NCBI GenBank assembly: GCA_000934455.1
Contig: KN882778.1
Coordinates: 10,848 to 45,188 of the forward strand
Direction of reading: 5' to 3'
DNA from: Apostichopus parvimensis
Lineage: Eukaryota; Echinodermata; Holothuroidea; Aspidochirotida; Stichopodidae
Length of the DNA stretch: 34,341 bases
In this document: positions 13,301 through 20,424 of the stretch, piece after piece
How the letters are laid out: each line of letters begins with the position of its first letter
Position numbering within the stretch: position 1 is the stretch's first letter
Notes under the pieces: model-generated
Told to the model about the DNA's origin: nothing
What the model saw: only the letters and a program-made list of their open reading frames with translations
Databases searched by the model: none
Position numbers and translations under genes: made by a program

Positions 13301-16300
13301 TACCATCCAGGCAAGCTAATGAATGAACACAATCCACCCATGATGCTACCAAATGGACGTGTTTATGCTGAAGAGGTATGATGGCTTCATTGTATAGTTA
13401 AGAAGGACAAATTGTGAGGTTTGAAGGGGAGTGGCGATGGGGTGGAACAGGGGATGTTTGGATGGTAAAAATTCCTTATTTTGTTCTTTCAATAAAGCTA
13501 ACAGCTTTTACATGTTGTATTGTTGTAAACTAAGGTTATGTAATTGCAATGAAAGAAATTATATACAAAATATCAGTTGGGGTCAAGAGAGTGAAATTTA
13601 GGGGAACAGAGGTATACATGCAATTTTCAAGTATTTTCTGATAATTGAAGTGTCTATTAGGGGCAGACAGATATAATTTGAAAGATAGGCTAAAACTGGG
13701 TAACAGCATTGTTGAGAGGAGCAAAATGGGTTGAATTATGTCTTGTGGTCTTGTTAATTTCTACAACTTTAAATGCCCTCTTCTACCAGTCATGTTCCAT
13801 GAAAACTTAAATTAATAAGTTGATATTATACTGCTGCCTGAGCATGTAAGTCACATAAAGTCTGTTAAATGGGTCATAAATGTTGTGTGTTGACACTAGA
13901 TCCAGATATCATTTGAATCCAATGCAACAGATTTTGTTGTACAATAGCAGTGCATGTATTGGTATGCTAGGAACACGTTCATACAAAGGTCCATTTGTGA
14001 TGTGGGGGGGGGATCAATTTTTATTTGGATGTGAACTCAAGTCAATAATATAGCTGTTGTTTAACAGTAGCCTTTGCATGTATTTGCACGCTAGTAACAT
14101 GTTTATACAGAGTTCCTTTGTGATCCTAAGCTCACTATTGATTCGGATCTATTCTGAATCAAATGAAATAGCAGTCTTTTAACAGTAGCAATGCATGTAT
14201 TGGCATGCTAGTAACATGTTTATACAGATTTATATATAATAAAGGAAATCCAGGTATACTCCAAAAGAAAATATTAGAAGAAAGCAGAGAAATAACATAT
14301 GACTCACAATTGACAAATAAGTAGTATTGTTTTAGAAAATATATTGGAATTTTCAGTACCCCTGGGACCTTGGTCAGCAATACTTGATAGTGTAAATTCC
14401 AATATATTTCCTACNNNNNNNNNNNNNNNNNNNNNNNNNNNNNNNNNNNNNNNNNNNNNNNNNNNNNNNNNNNNNNNNNNNNNNNNNNNNNNNNNNNNNN
14501 NNNNNNNNNNNNNNNNNNNNNNNNNNNNNNNNNNNNNNNNNNNNNNNNNNNNNNNNNNNNNNNNNNNNNNNNNNNNNNNNNNNNNNNNNNNNNNNNNNNN
14601 NNNNNNNNNNNNNNNNNNNNNNNNNNNNNNNNNNNNNNNNNNNNNNNNNNNNNNNNNNNNNNNNNNNNNNNNNNNNNNNNNNNNNNNNNNNNNNNNNNNN
14701 NNNNNNNNNNNNNNNNNNNNNNNNNNNNNNNNNNNNNNNNNNNNNNNNNNNNNNNNNNNNNNNNNNNNNNNNNNNNNNNNNNNNNNNNNNNNNNNNNNNN
14801 NNNNNNNNNNNNNNNNNNNNNNNNNNNNNNNNNNNNNNNNNNNNNNNNNNNNNNNNNNNNNNNNNNNNNNNNNNNNNNNNNNNNNNNNNNNNNNNNNNNN
14901 NNNNNNNNNNNNNNNNNNNNNNNNNNNNNNNNNNNNNNNNNNNNNNNNNNNNNNNNNNNNNNNNNNNNNNNNNNNNNNNNNNNNNNNNNNNNNNNNNNNN
15001 NNNNNNNNNNNNNNNNNNNNNNNNNNNNNNNNNNNNNNNNNNNNNNNNNNNNNNNNNNNNNNNNNNNNNNNNNNNNNNNNNNNNNNNNNNNNNNNNNNNN
15101 NNNNNNNNNNNNNNNNNNNNNNNNNNNNNNNNNNNNNNNNNNNNNNTGATATACAAAAGAAAGATGACCTTTTACAAATTTTCTTGTTTTTTCATCATAA
15201 GGTAGAACGGTATTGCCTATAATAATTAGGTTCTTCCGTTCCTTAGCGAGTTTAGTTTAAAGTAAAACATTATGTATCCAATCTTTCATATAATGCTTTT
15301 ACAGAATCTGGGTGTATTTGCTTACTTCATATTATATCAGAACTATTTCTCTTTTGTATACATTGTCAAAAAGCTGGGTCAATATTTGTTGAGTAGGAAA
15401 TGATATTTCCTTCCTTGCCGATGGGGAATAGGAATCTATGTGATGGTGTGTGAGTATGTGTGAGTGTGTGTCTGTGTGTGTGAAACGCCTACTTGTAAAC
15501 CACCATGACTCAAAAGTACAGCTTGGTTGTAGTTCATACTTGTCATTTAGATCCCGCTCAACAAGTACAAAAGTGTCATTGACATTGGTGGAGGTACAGT
15601 ACGATGTCAGTAAAGGTCTTTAAATGTCTGAGTACCCTTTAGGAACAGATATATTTCGAGTCAGTCCTATCTAGTTCTGGAAAACTTGACAGGCTGAAGT
15701 CTCAGAAATCACTGAGAATTCCTTTGAGAAATCTCTGTTGGAAATCTCTGGGCAAACTACCTGCGCATTTCCTAATTCACACATAGTGTGACATATTTGA
15801 GCTAACATATGGTTTTTACCGCTCATAACTAACATATTCTAGCAAGAAAATGTTGCCCACCATTTGTTTGGCAACTTTACACATGTCTGGTCGTCAACAA
15901 AGCAGAAAGCTTCTTTGACATATTTTCAATCACGTCCTCTAAACTGAGTTTAAGCTTTGAGTGTCAGTGAAATCGGGAATGGAATAAACCGAATTTACAC
16001 ATGCAATTAATAGTTGATCACTAGTGTTATATACAATTTCGTTCAAACTTATTGAAGACAGGATCTTTTTATACAACACCTAATTATATTCCAGCCATTT
16101 GATTGGTCAATTGCTCGTCGATTGCATGCAAAATCCGCTCTATTGCACTCTATGAAATAGAACCATGGGTTATACTTTTTTGATAGCACTTTTATTTTTG
16201 AATGGTAAGAGAGTAGAGAAACCTGTCTGTTCAAAACAATCTGTTGCATGAGTGCATTTTACATCCAATTATGTCCAAATTTGAAGGTGTTGTATAAAAC

Positions 16301-19266
16301 AAATAATGAATGGTTTCCATTCGTGCAATAGTGCAAATATTTCTTTCGTTGAAAGATGTAATTTGTTCCATTCAACGAGGCGCAGCCTCGTTGAATGGAA
16401 CATTCCATCTTTCAACTCATGAAATATTTGCACTTTTGCACTCATAACCATTCATTATTTGTATAATAACACACAGGCACATAGATTGAGATATGTTATA
16501 GGGCTGTACATAATCTTTGGAGATCTGTAAACAGTCTAGTTTCAGCACATTGTTGACGAAATGACAGCACCCTCTGTAGATTGCAAATTATGTCATACTG
16601 CTCTCATATTTCATCGGTTTATGAAACTTTGACTTGAAGAAAATTGTTTTTTCATCGTCCTGTAAACCTTTCAAAATACATTGTGTGCCAGACTATGTAA
16701 AATGGAGTTCTACACTGTAGTTCTTTTATTAGAACTAGGGTTCTAATAAAAGTTATTCTTGTGCAAAGTCTACTGATTCCAAGGGAGCATCGATTTGTTA
16801 AACATCACTCACTGAATAGCATGAATAGAAAGGAAAGAGTATGTAGACATTTTCATCCATTCTCCTACCCCCCCCCCCTCCCTTCAAAGGATATCAAGTA
16901 TTGCATAAAATCTCCAATTACAAAGAATAAAGGCATTTCATTTCCATTGATGAGATTATGGGATTTATCTGAAAAATGTGTAAAAGTGATGACTACAAAA
17001 GCAAAGCATTCATGACATTCATACATGGCATGTGGATCCAACATTGTCAACGGTCATTTGAGGTCAACATAGGTTTACAGTCTGAAAATCTTGTACACTT
17101 GATAACTTCAATACCAAATCTCAGATGAACTTGATAGTTAGCTTGTAGGCCCAACTACTGAGTACAAGAACCCTAGCTTTTTTTTCTATGTCAAAGAGGC
17201 CAAGGTATGAAAAAACATGGTTAACATGATAAATCCAAATGCAAAGATTAAGTGCCCTCAACACCTTAGCATCTTGATTTACCTTAGGAAATACAAGAAA
17301 CTTAATATTTCTGAAGTCAAAGGCCATTTGTGGTTAATGGAGATCAAATTATGAAACCTTGTAATGTATTACATGTGGATCCACTGTACTGGGTACGCAA
17401 GTTGCCATATGCAGGTCAAATATCACTTGGTGTCACCAGAGGTCAAAGTCTGAAAACCTAATGAACATGATAATTAATTAACTTTATATTTAATGTGTAA
17501 GATTCACTTATGTGTGTAACAGATCTATACTGTTATAGTACCTATGGAGGTCATTTGCCGTGATAAATTTCAGTATCGGTGATGTTTCATTGAATCTATA
17601 TTCTGATATAATGTCAAAAGCTTCAGATAATCATGAGATCATAGTGTAAGTATCGTGTCAGGCACTTTTTACTTTTGGTAAAGTTTGGGTAAGGTCCGTG
17701 AGTAAGTTTACAAACATTCCTCTTGCTTTTGGGAAAATGGCAGGACTTATGCCATTGTGGCTAATTCAGCAGGAAATAATTTAATCTTCAAATTTTGCAT
17801 AGCAGTTATGAAGGCCCTCAAATTTGTCCCATATAATAAACTACGGTTCCCTCAGTACAATAATTGCTGAATATACAACTTTGCCCATTTTGTGATGCGA
17901 TACCGGATAAATTATTCCCTGTTTGATCGGAATTGTTTCATGAATCAGTTGAAGATTATTTGAGCCATGAGGAGATATTGCATTCTGTTGTGACAGTCTT
18001 GGTTTTGTCTTGCATTTTGCCCGAGCCACTCTCAGTGATACTACGTGACACAGATTGCCCGGAAACATTGATTAGATTTTCCACATACAGCGACAGGTTG
18101 CACTCTTCCTTGTCATTGTGTCATAATACTCATTTACTTGATGGATTCAGAAAAGCAGAAGTCTATTTTGCTGTTTTTAATTCTGTTTTTACTGAAATCC
18201 AATTCCCCAGGTGAAAGTATCTACAAAGGTTGTGGTTTACTTCATATGACTACTTCGGTATTTCCCAAAGGTGGCGGTGGAAATGTTAACAGTTGTACAG
18301 TGCATGTGACATCAAGGAGTAATTTGCTGTACTGCCTGTATATGTAGAGCTTCTATAATGTAATTTCTGTGGAACAGTAAGCAAACACGCACAAACTGAC
18401 AAACACACACTTGTACACACATGCATATACATGGATGATGTTGTATTTGAAAGGGAAAAAAGATGCATCATTTAGTCTTGACATTTTGTGTAGCATTTTT
18501 AAAGTCTCTTATAAAGTACTAAAATCTGCTATATAAACATCTTTACACCTACTGTAGCAGCTTGACTATTTTGTATAGCATTTTGCAAAAGCAATACCAG
18601 ATAAAGTATACCCCTGTCATTTGAAAGTGAATGTTCATGATTTATACAATATTTAATATAATATGTTACTGGTTTACCCTAATTCCCATCACGATTTCTG
18701 CTGTATTCAAGTCTTCAGTTATACTGCTTTAATGTTTTAGAGTCTAAATCAGTCAGAATACATTTGTGTATCATACTGCTTTAATCTCTGTCATGTGATC
18801 TGTAAATCATACTGCTCTCATCTTTCATCCACCACTCTTCTTCTCAGCCATCCTCAGGGAAATAATTTAAGAAACAGGAATAGCTGGGAAGAAAAAATTA
18901 GGTCAAGTTTCTGGTCGGTTGCCATTTTCTGTAAAATTTGCTCTTTGATCAGTGAAATTTTGGGCAATTTTTTTGAGGAAATATTTAACTGTCTTGCTCA
19001 TTTGCCTTAAGCATGAACCCGCCCCCCCCCCCCCGAACCCTGCTTTGAAATTTATGTTTAGTTTCAACTTATTTATGCACAGTATACTATTAGGTCATGC
19101 TCCCTAAAAGTGTCATTATTTGGCTACGTAGTTAACTGTTCTCCTTTTTTTCCCTCTCTTGCAGTCTCTTCAAGCGCTTGCAGCTATGAACAATGGCAAG
19201 ATTGTTTGTCCAAAGACTAAAGATGAGTTCACCTTGGAGCAAATGGAAAAGGTGTTCATAATGTAA
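1314..19266 (+). CDS. MAEA: E3 ubiquitin-protein transferase MAEA (CTLH/GID complex RING subunit), 10 coding exons
   Basis: Exons: 1314-1352, 3742-3819, 5071-5178, 5691-5894, 6472-6594, 7079-7264, 8505-8638, 10825-10949, 13311-13375, 19165-19266. All junctions are GT-AG and join in frame to 387 residues ending at TAA. By family knowledge, MAEA pairs with RMND5A/B as the catalytic RING dimer of the CTLH E3 ligase and works with UBE2H; it is also linked to erythroblast-macrophage adhesion and actin. In order: N-terminal [11 protein letters not shown] segment, coiled-coil-like residues 14-110, LisH about 112-144 ([20 protein letters not shown]), CTLH about 150-207, CRA region to about 287, then a degenerate RING-Gid about 303-371 with CPVC (303-306), HC (321-322), C329, the conserved NPPMMLPNG and IVCP. 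No internal stop or missing block is seen. It is 9 residues shorter than vertebrate MAEA, mostly at the N-terminus. The assignment rests on recalled vertebrate sequence, but the match covers every exon. Confidence 0.96.
2052..2064. repeat. Target-site duplication, left copy (GTACAGTACATAT)
   Basis: Perfect 13-bp direct repeat partner of 2249-2261, bracketing the U2-headed element. The lack of any mismatch suggests a fairly recent insertion. Confidence 0.8.
2065..2248 (-). ncRNA. U2 snRNA-headed retroposon (SINE-like), 5' domain of U2 plus unrelated structured body
   Basis: On the - strand, 2248 down to 2205 matches U2 snRNA nucleotides 4-47 with one mismatch. The match includes CGGCCTTTTGGCTAAGATC and the branch-site-pairing block GTGTAGTATCTG. 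After that the similarity stops: the U2 Sm site and the known stem-loops III and IV are absent. The remaining ~140 nt contain a 7-bp hairpin (2143-2149 with 2158-2164), a 6-bp hairpin CCCAGG/CCTGGG (2083-2088 with 2095-2100) and a short A-rich 3' end. A perfect 13-bp direct repeat flanks the unit, as expected for LINE-driven insertion. It is not a normal U2 gene. SINEs with U1/U2-derived heads (SINEU) are known in crocodilians; whether this is a related case or an independent origin is open. A covariance search may label it simply U2 spliceosomal RNA. Confidence 0.75.
2249..2261. repeat. Target-site duplication, right copy (GTACAGTACATAT)
   Basis: Right-hand copy of the 13-bp duplication. It adjoins the U2-like 5' end of the element; one base at the joint (C3 of U2) could belong to either. 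Confidence 0.8.
3312..3534. mobile_element. hAT-like non-autonomous MITE, 223 bp
   Basis: Perfect 10-bp terminal inverted repeats CAGACTTGTA (3312-3321) and TACAAGTCTG (3525-3534) start with CAG as in many hAT elements. They are flanked by 8-bp direct repeats with one mismatch, CTACAAAC (3304-3311) and TTACAAAC (3535-3542); hAT duplications are 8 bp. The interior has twelve GTAC motifs, mostly as TTGTACT or AGTACT, in both halves, which resembles the subterminal transposase-binding repeats of hAT elements. There is no coding capacity. The superfamily is inferred from duplication length and end sequence only. Confidence 0.65.
3742..3819 (+). CDS. MAEA: MAEA exon 2, residues 14-39
   Basis: Encodes [20 protein letters not shown] followed by VVHVVQ. 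It matches vertebrate [20 protein letters not shown] at the same exon boundary. The acceptor is a good pyrimidine tract ending CAG and the donor is CAG/gtatgg. Phase 0 on both sides. Confidence 0.95.
3820..5070 (+). other. MAEA intron 2
   Basis: A 1251-bp intron. Its middle is occupied by the 3' end of a CR1/L2-type LINE. An 18-bp palindrome TTCTTCATAAATGAAGAA sits at 3862-3879, just before it. A short duplication of CTACCCACCA occurs near 4950-4972. The acceptor tract is TTTTCATTTCAAG, ending at 5070. Confidence 0.8.
3876..4480 (+). mobile_element. 5'-truncated CR1/L2-type LINE, C-terminal reverse transcriptase end and 3' UTR
   Basis: An open frame from 3882 to 4412 encodes 176 residues typical of the end of CR1/L2-clade LINE proteins: [28 protein letters not shown], a degenerate LQRIQN-AAK block, [24 protein letters not shown] and the hallmark [13 protein letters not shown] ... 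[10 protein letters not shown] near the C-terminus. After the stop, CAGCGCCATTGAGTG...GTGCGCTTTACC resembles the GCGC-paired 3' end of L2/CR1 elements. The catalytic RT core (YADD) lies upstream of the truncation and is absent. It is in the same orientation as the host gene. The remaining frame is uninterrupted, suggesting a young insertion. The exact 3' end and duplications were not resolved. Confidence 0.85.
5071..5178 (+). CDS. MAEA: MAEA exon 3, residues 40-75
   Basis: Encodes [20 protein letters not shown] then [16 protein letters not shown]. It aligns with vertebrate AELEKTLSG...[21 protein letters not shown], a helical, coiled-coil-like segment before LisH. Donor AAAG/gtaaga is strong. 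Phase 0 on both sides. Confidence 0.95.
5179..5690 (+). other. MAEA intron 3
   Basis: A 512-bp intron. It contains a short AAT/GAT microsatellite near 5290-5311 and otherwise nothing I recognise. The acceptor has a long T/C tract ending TTGCCAG at 5690. Confidence 0.8.
5691..5894 (+). CDS. MAEA: MAEA exon 4, residues 76-143 (LisH domain)
   Basis: Encodes 68 residues from [20 protein letters not shown] to LARHSDIE. It carries the conserved [29 protein letters not shown] LisH motif that mediates dimerisation and assembly of CTLH subunits. The linker between HLKER and VWKKKR (ENCNGSALN) is the least conserved part. Donor GAG/gtcagt. Phase 0. Confidence 0.96.
5895..6471 (+). other. MAEA intron 4
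   Basis: A 577-bp intron with no recognisable element. The acceptor is a T-rich tract (TTTTTTCATTTCTTTCAG) ending at 6471. Confidence 0.8.
6472..6594 (+). CDS. MAEA: MAEA exon 5, residues 144-184 (start of CTLH)
   Basis: Encodes [20 protein letters not shown] then [21 protein letters not shown]. It matches vertebrate [20 protein letters not shown]...CLAWCHDNKSRLRKMK. The conserved CLxWC within CTLH is present. Donor AAG/gtacgc. Phase 0. Confidence 0.95.
6595..7078 (+). other. MAEA intron 5
   Basis: A 484-bp intron. Nothing recognisable is inside; open frames here are short and show no family resemblance. The acceptor is TTTATTTCAG, ending at 7078. Confidence 0.8.
7079..7264 (+). CDS. MAEA: MAEA exon 6, residues 185-246 (CTLH/CRA)
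   Basis: Encodes [20 protein letters not shown] through [16 protein letters not shown]. It matches vertebrate [20 protein letters not shown] ... GMLAFPPDTHISPYK, including HARRYF (vertebrate HARKHF). Donor AGG/gtaagt is strong. Phase 0. Confidence 0.96.
7265..8504 (+). other. MAEA intron 6
   Basis: A 1240-bp intron, largely made of a diverged tandem duplication (7545-8400, listed separately). The acceptor of exon 7 is a T-run followed by TGTTGTTGTTGTAG ending at 8504, an unusual GTT-repeat pyrimidine tract. Confidence 0.8.
7545..8400. repeat. Diverged tandem duplication, two long copies and one partial
   Basis: The anchor TTACTGGTAT (followed by TTACACA) recurs at 7603, 8013 and 8313, giving spacings of 410 and 300 bp. 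Further shared blocks in the same order include ACATGCTGATGAAAGCAGCA / ACATGCTAATGAAAGTAGCA, AATTTGCAGC / AGTTTGCAGC and AATTGATCCAA. The copies are well diverged with many indels, so the duplication is old. Confidence 0.65.
8505..8638 (+). CDS. MAEA: MAEA exon 7, residues 247-290 plus two bases (CRA region)
   Basis: Encodes [20 protein letters not shown] then [24 protein letters not shown] and the first two bases of the Pro-291 codon. It matches vertebrate [20 protein letters not shown] ... LTLQAGLSAIKTP. It exits in phase 2 at a U12-type donor, CC/GTATCCTTT. Confidence 0.95.
8639..10824 (+). other. MAEA intron 7, U12-type (minor spliceosome)
   Basis: A 2186-bp GT-AG intron. Its 5' end is GTATCCTTT, an exact match to the U12-type donor consensus. 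TCCTTAAC at 10801-10808 matches the U12 branch-point consensus, with the branch adenosine about 17-18 nt before the AG at 10823-10824, at or slightly beyond the usual short U12 spacing. No strong polypyrimidine tract precedes the acceptor, which is also typical of minor introns. The rest has no recognisable element. It should therefore be removed by U11/U12-U4atac/U6atac. Confidence 0.9.
10825..10949 (+). CDS. MAEA: MAEA exon 8, end of residue 291 to start of residue 333 (RING-Gid first half)
   Basis: Encodes [20 protein letters not shown] then [23 protein letters not shown] (first and last codons split). It matches vertebrate TPQCYKEDG...[20 protein letters not shown]...SRLVCKISG. The likely zinc or structural residues CPVC, HC and C329 are all present; the CYSDDC linker is 2 residues shorter than in vertebrates. 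It enters in phase 2 and exits in phase 1 at G/gtaagt. Confidence 0.95.
10950..11126. repeat. 20-bp minisatellite adjoining the exon 8 splice donor
   Basis: About 8.8 tandem units of consensus TAATAAGTATGTGTTACTCG. The first unit is the donor itself, gtaagtatgtg at 10950-10960, and is one base longer. From 10971 to about 11126 the 20-bp register holds without indels, while units differ by substitutions. Most units preserve AAGTATGTG, the +3 to +11 part of the donor. Confidence 0.85.
13150..13310. repeat. Four-copy repeat ending at the exon 9 splice acceptor
   Basis: Units start with CAAATRCATGAATGTTGT and end in a pyrimidine tract plus TTATCAT: 13150-13186, 13187-13232, 13233-13271 and 13272-13310 (37, 46, 39 and 39 bp). 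The fourth unit's pyrimidine end, CTCCTTTTCTTACCATCCAG, is the functional 3' splice site of exon 9. Confidence 0.75.
13311..13375 (+). CDS. MAEA: MAEA exon 9, rest of residue 333 to residue 354
   Basis: Encodes (G)[21 protein letters not shown]. The block NPPMMLPNG is identical to vertebrate MAEA and forms part of the RING-Gid fold. It enters in phase 1 and exits in phase 0 at GAG/gtatga. Confidence 0.95.
13900..14240. repeat. Three-unit ~120-bp tandem repeat
   Basis: TGCATGTATT recurs at 13951, 14075 (TGCATGTATT within TTTGCATG) and 14192, spaced 124 and 117 bp apart. Each copy is preceded by AAYAGTAG or AATAGCAG and followed by GCATGCTAGTAACATGTTTA-like sequence and a TACAAAG/TACAGAG block. 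One copy has gained a G9 run at 14004-14012. The copies are moderately diverged. Confidence 0.7.
14337..14409. repeat. Perfect 16-bp inverted repeat beside the gap
   Basis: AAATATATTGGAATTT at 14337-14352 and its exact reverse complement at 14394-14409 are separated by 41 nt. The right arm ends 5 nt before the run of N. It could be a hairpin or the terminal repeats of a small element. Confidence 0.7.
14415..15146. other. Assembly gap (732 N)
   Basis: Run of N within intron 9. No coding residues of MAEA are missing, because exon 9 ends upstream and exon 10 begins 4 kb downstream, in frame. Apparent open frames across this run are artefacts. Confidence 0.99.
15444..15482. repeat. GT-rich microsatellite
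   Basis: Imperfect (GT)n with GA and CT interruptions: GGTGTGTGAGTATGTGTGAG followed by TGTGTGTCTGTGTGTGTG. Confidence 0.85.
16067..16299. mobile_element. MITE-like element with 15-bp terminal inverted repeats
   Basis: TTTTATACAACACCT at 16067-16081 is the exact reverse complement of 16285-16299, enclosing 233 bp. The interior has CATTTGATTGGTCAATTGCT and no coding capacity. Its right end is shared with the neighbouring foldback unit. No clear target duplication was found and the family is unknown. Confidence 0.5.
16286..16474. repeat. Long imperfect palindrome (foldback), about 190 bp
   Basis: The centre is a perfect 16-bp arm pair, TTCCATTCAACGAGGC (16366-16381) and its complement (16385-16400), with a 3-nt loop GCA. 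The arms continue with small differences through GTTGAAAGAT / ATCTTTCAAC, GTGCAAATATTTC / GAAATATTTGCAC and AAATAATGAATGGTT / AACCATTCATTATTT out to TGTTGTATAA / TTATAATAACA. Each arm is about 90 nt. It is probably a foldback-type or MITE-derived unit. Confidence 0.8.
16723..16752. repeat. Perfect 13-bp inverted repeat with 4-nt loop
   Basis: CTTTTATTAGAAC at 16723-16735, loop TAGG, then GTTCTAATAAAAG at 16740-16752. In RNA it would fold into a stable stem-loop. No further terminator-like or gene-like context was seen. Confidence 0.8.
17040..17560. repeat. Degenerate ~125-bp tandem repeat with AGGTCA motifs
   Basis: Repeated blocks of the type GGTCATTTGAGGTCAACATA, CAGTCTGAAAATCTTGT and ACTTGATAA recur at about 17052, 17192, 17305 and 17420-17545, together with CATGTGGATCCA twice (17028 and 17371). 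Copies are heavily diverged. Similar AGGTCA-rich repeats are common in invertebrate deuterostome genomes as I recall them. Confidence 0.55.
18382..18430. repeat. CA-rich microsatellite
   Basis: Interrupted (CA)n, AAACACGCACAAACTGACAA followed by ACACACACTTGTACACACAT. Confidence 0.7.
19165..19266 (+). CDS. MAEA: MAEA exon 10, residues 355-387 and stop
   Basis: Encodes [20 protein letters not shown] then [13 protein letters not shown] and TAA. It matches vertebrate [20 protein letters not shown]...QAEKVYIM. The conserved VCP (368-370) completes the RING-Gid domain, and the C-terminal VFIM is the family's usual end. Phase 0 entry. Confidence 0.96.
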   Translation, partial: SLQALAAMNNGKIVCPKTKDEFTLEQMEKVFIM

Positions 19267-19730
19267 ACCAACCCGGAAAGCATGCAGAAAGAATCAGTTG
19301 AAGAAGAACTCAAATGTATCTCTGCAAATGTCGCCAGTTAAAAAAAGAATATCCAGAGGCTGTGACGCATATATTAAACCAGAAGTTAATTGGAAGAAGC
19401 AGAATTATGAAGAATTTGGGCAACAGAAACAAGAGCTACACATTTCATTACACATCGTCTATAGTTTCGGCCTTTAAGGTATAACTTTAGTCAGTCATCT
19501 CCAGAATTAGTTCACAGATACCGTATAATTTAGGGATAACTGAAATGCTCATACGTATATTGTGTGTCTCTACGTGAGTGTTTTGTGTCATCTGTGAAAG
19601 CTGTAGCTTTTGTTGATCACAGAAAGGAAAAGGAATCTCCTACCTCTGCAATGCGGAGCGTGCGATAAAGACGACGACGTCAACATTCGGATTGCCACCG
19701 TTTGTTGTTTTGTTGAGACAATTTTTGGGA

Positions 19731-19777
19731 AGACTTTGTGGGTGGAAAGGGATGCTATCTTCCCACCCGCAAAGTCT
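19731..19777 (+). other. 3' UTR stem-loop
   Basis: AGACTTTGTGGGTGG (19731-19745) pairs with CCACCCGCAAAGTCT (19763-19777), with one G-U wobble. After a bulged C at 19762, AA (19746-19747) also pairs with TT (19760-19761), leaving a 12-nt loop. It extends outward with further GGG/CCC-type pairing (19727-19729 with 19779-19781). It lies in the transcribed strand of the predicted 3' UTR. Confidence 0.7.
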
Positions 19778-20157
19778 CTCCACAAATTTTCTCCACAAAA
19801 CGAACAAACAAATTATGCTATTTTTAAAACCTTGACTTTATTATGATCTTTTTACTCTGTATGTAACTTAATCTGCAGCTTAAAAGGTTTATCTGTAAAT
19901 GGCATCAACATTGTTGATTCTGAAAGTTTCCCCAAAGGAAGATTTCTTGGAAAGTGCCCCCCCCCCCCCCACAATGATTGATACTCACTTCCTCCCATAC
20001 AGTGAGGACAAAGGGTAAATACTGAATTGTTCCAGGGAGTAGTAAAGCCAGTCGCAGAAGGAATTGTCTACAGATGATAATAACATCCGCCGCCTCAACT
20101 GTTTACTTATTTTATCAAGTTTTTGGATTTCTAGCGTATTTGGATGCAGGCCTTTCT

Positions 20158-20163
20158 AATAAA
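20158..20163 (+). terminator. Polyadenylation signal AATAAA
   Basis: First canonical AATAAA downstream of the MAEA stop, about 890 nt after it, in CTAATAAAGTAAAG. A GT-containing stretch follows within 30 nt. Confidence 0.6.
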
Positions 20164-20404
20164 GTAAAGTATTGAGGACGTTGTTCAGAATGACTCTTTC
20201 CAGCGGAGGGGGAGAGCTGGAATATACATAAATGCCTTTGTATGCAGATTCCATGTGGTACATGTATGAAATCATTAATGACCTTAATTGTGACTGAATA
20301 GGATCAAATGGCCAGTAAATTTAGTAATTTGTGACCTTTTTTGGTGATGATTGCTGGTTGAAATCTTCACAATTTAAGCTAAATATGGGATGTATGGGAA
20401 GGAA

Positions 20405-20424
20405 GGGGAGGGAGGGGAGGGGGG
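20405..20424 (+). other. G-quadruplex/MAZ-like G-rich motif
   Basis: GGGGAGGGAGGGGAGGGGGG: four G runs with single-A loops, in the sense strand about 245 nt past the predicted polyadenylation signal. GGGGAGGGG resembles MAZ pause elements. A role in termination is only inferred. Confidence 0.5.

Larger units (their letters stand above)
10950..13310 (+). other. MAEA intron 8
   Basis: A 2361-bp intron. It is bounded on the left by a 20-bp minisatellite that starts at the splice donor and on the right by a ~40-bp repeat that ends at the splice acceptor (both listed separately). Between 11130 and 13149 I see no gene or element. Confidence 0.8.
13376..19164 (+). other. MAEA intron 9 (contains an assembly gap)
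   Basis: A 5789-bp span including 732 N. It holds a three-unit ~120-bp tandem repeat, a 16-bp inverted repeat beside the gap, GT and CA microsatellites, an inverted-repeat element cluster (16066-16474), a 13-bp hairpin (16723-16752) and degenerate AGGTCA-type repeats (17040-17560). C runs lie at 16868-16878 and 19022-19034. I recognise no coding sequence in 17560-19160. The acceptor is TTTTTTTCCCTCTCTTGCAG, ending at 19164. Confidence 0.75.
19267..20185 (+). other. Probable MAEA 3' UTR
   Basis: About 900 bp from the stop to shortly after AATAAA at 20158-20163, which is followed by GT-containing sequence (TTGAGGACGTTGTTC). ATTAAA at 19373-19378 could give a short alternative end. A C14 run lies at 19957-19970 and a hairpin at 19731-19777. 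The end point is a prediction. Confidence 0.55.

Noticed and set aside
14344-15222. Long open frames across the N run on both strands
   Set aside because: They consist almost entirely of unknown bases; no coding evidence exists.
19610-19846. A 78-residue open frame downstream of MAEA
   Set aside because: It lies in the predicted 3' UTR and is explained partly by the hairpin; no homology and poor start context.
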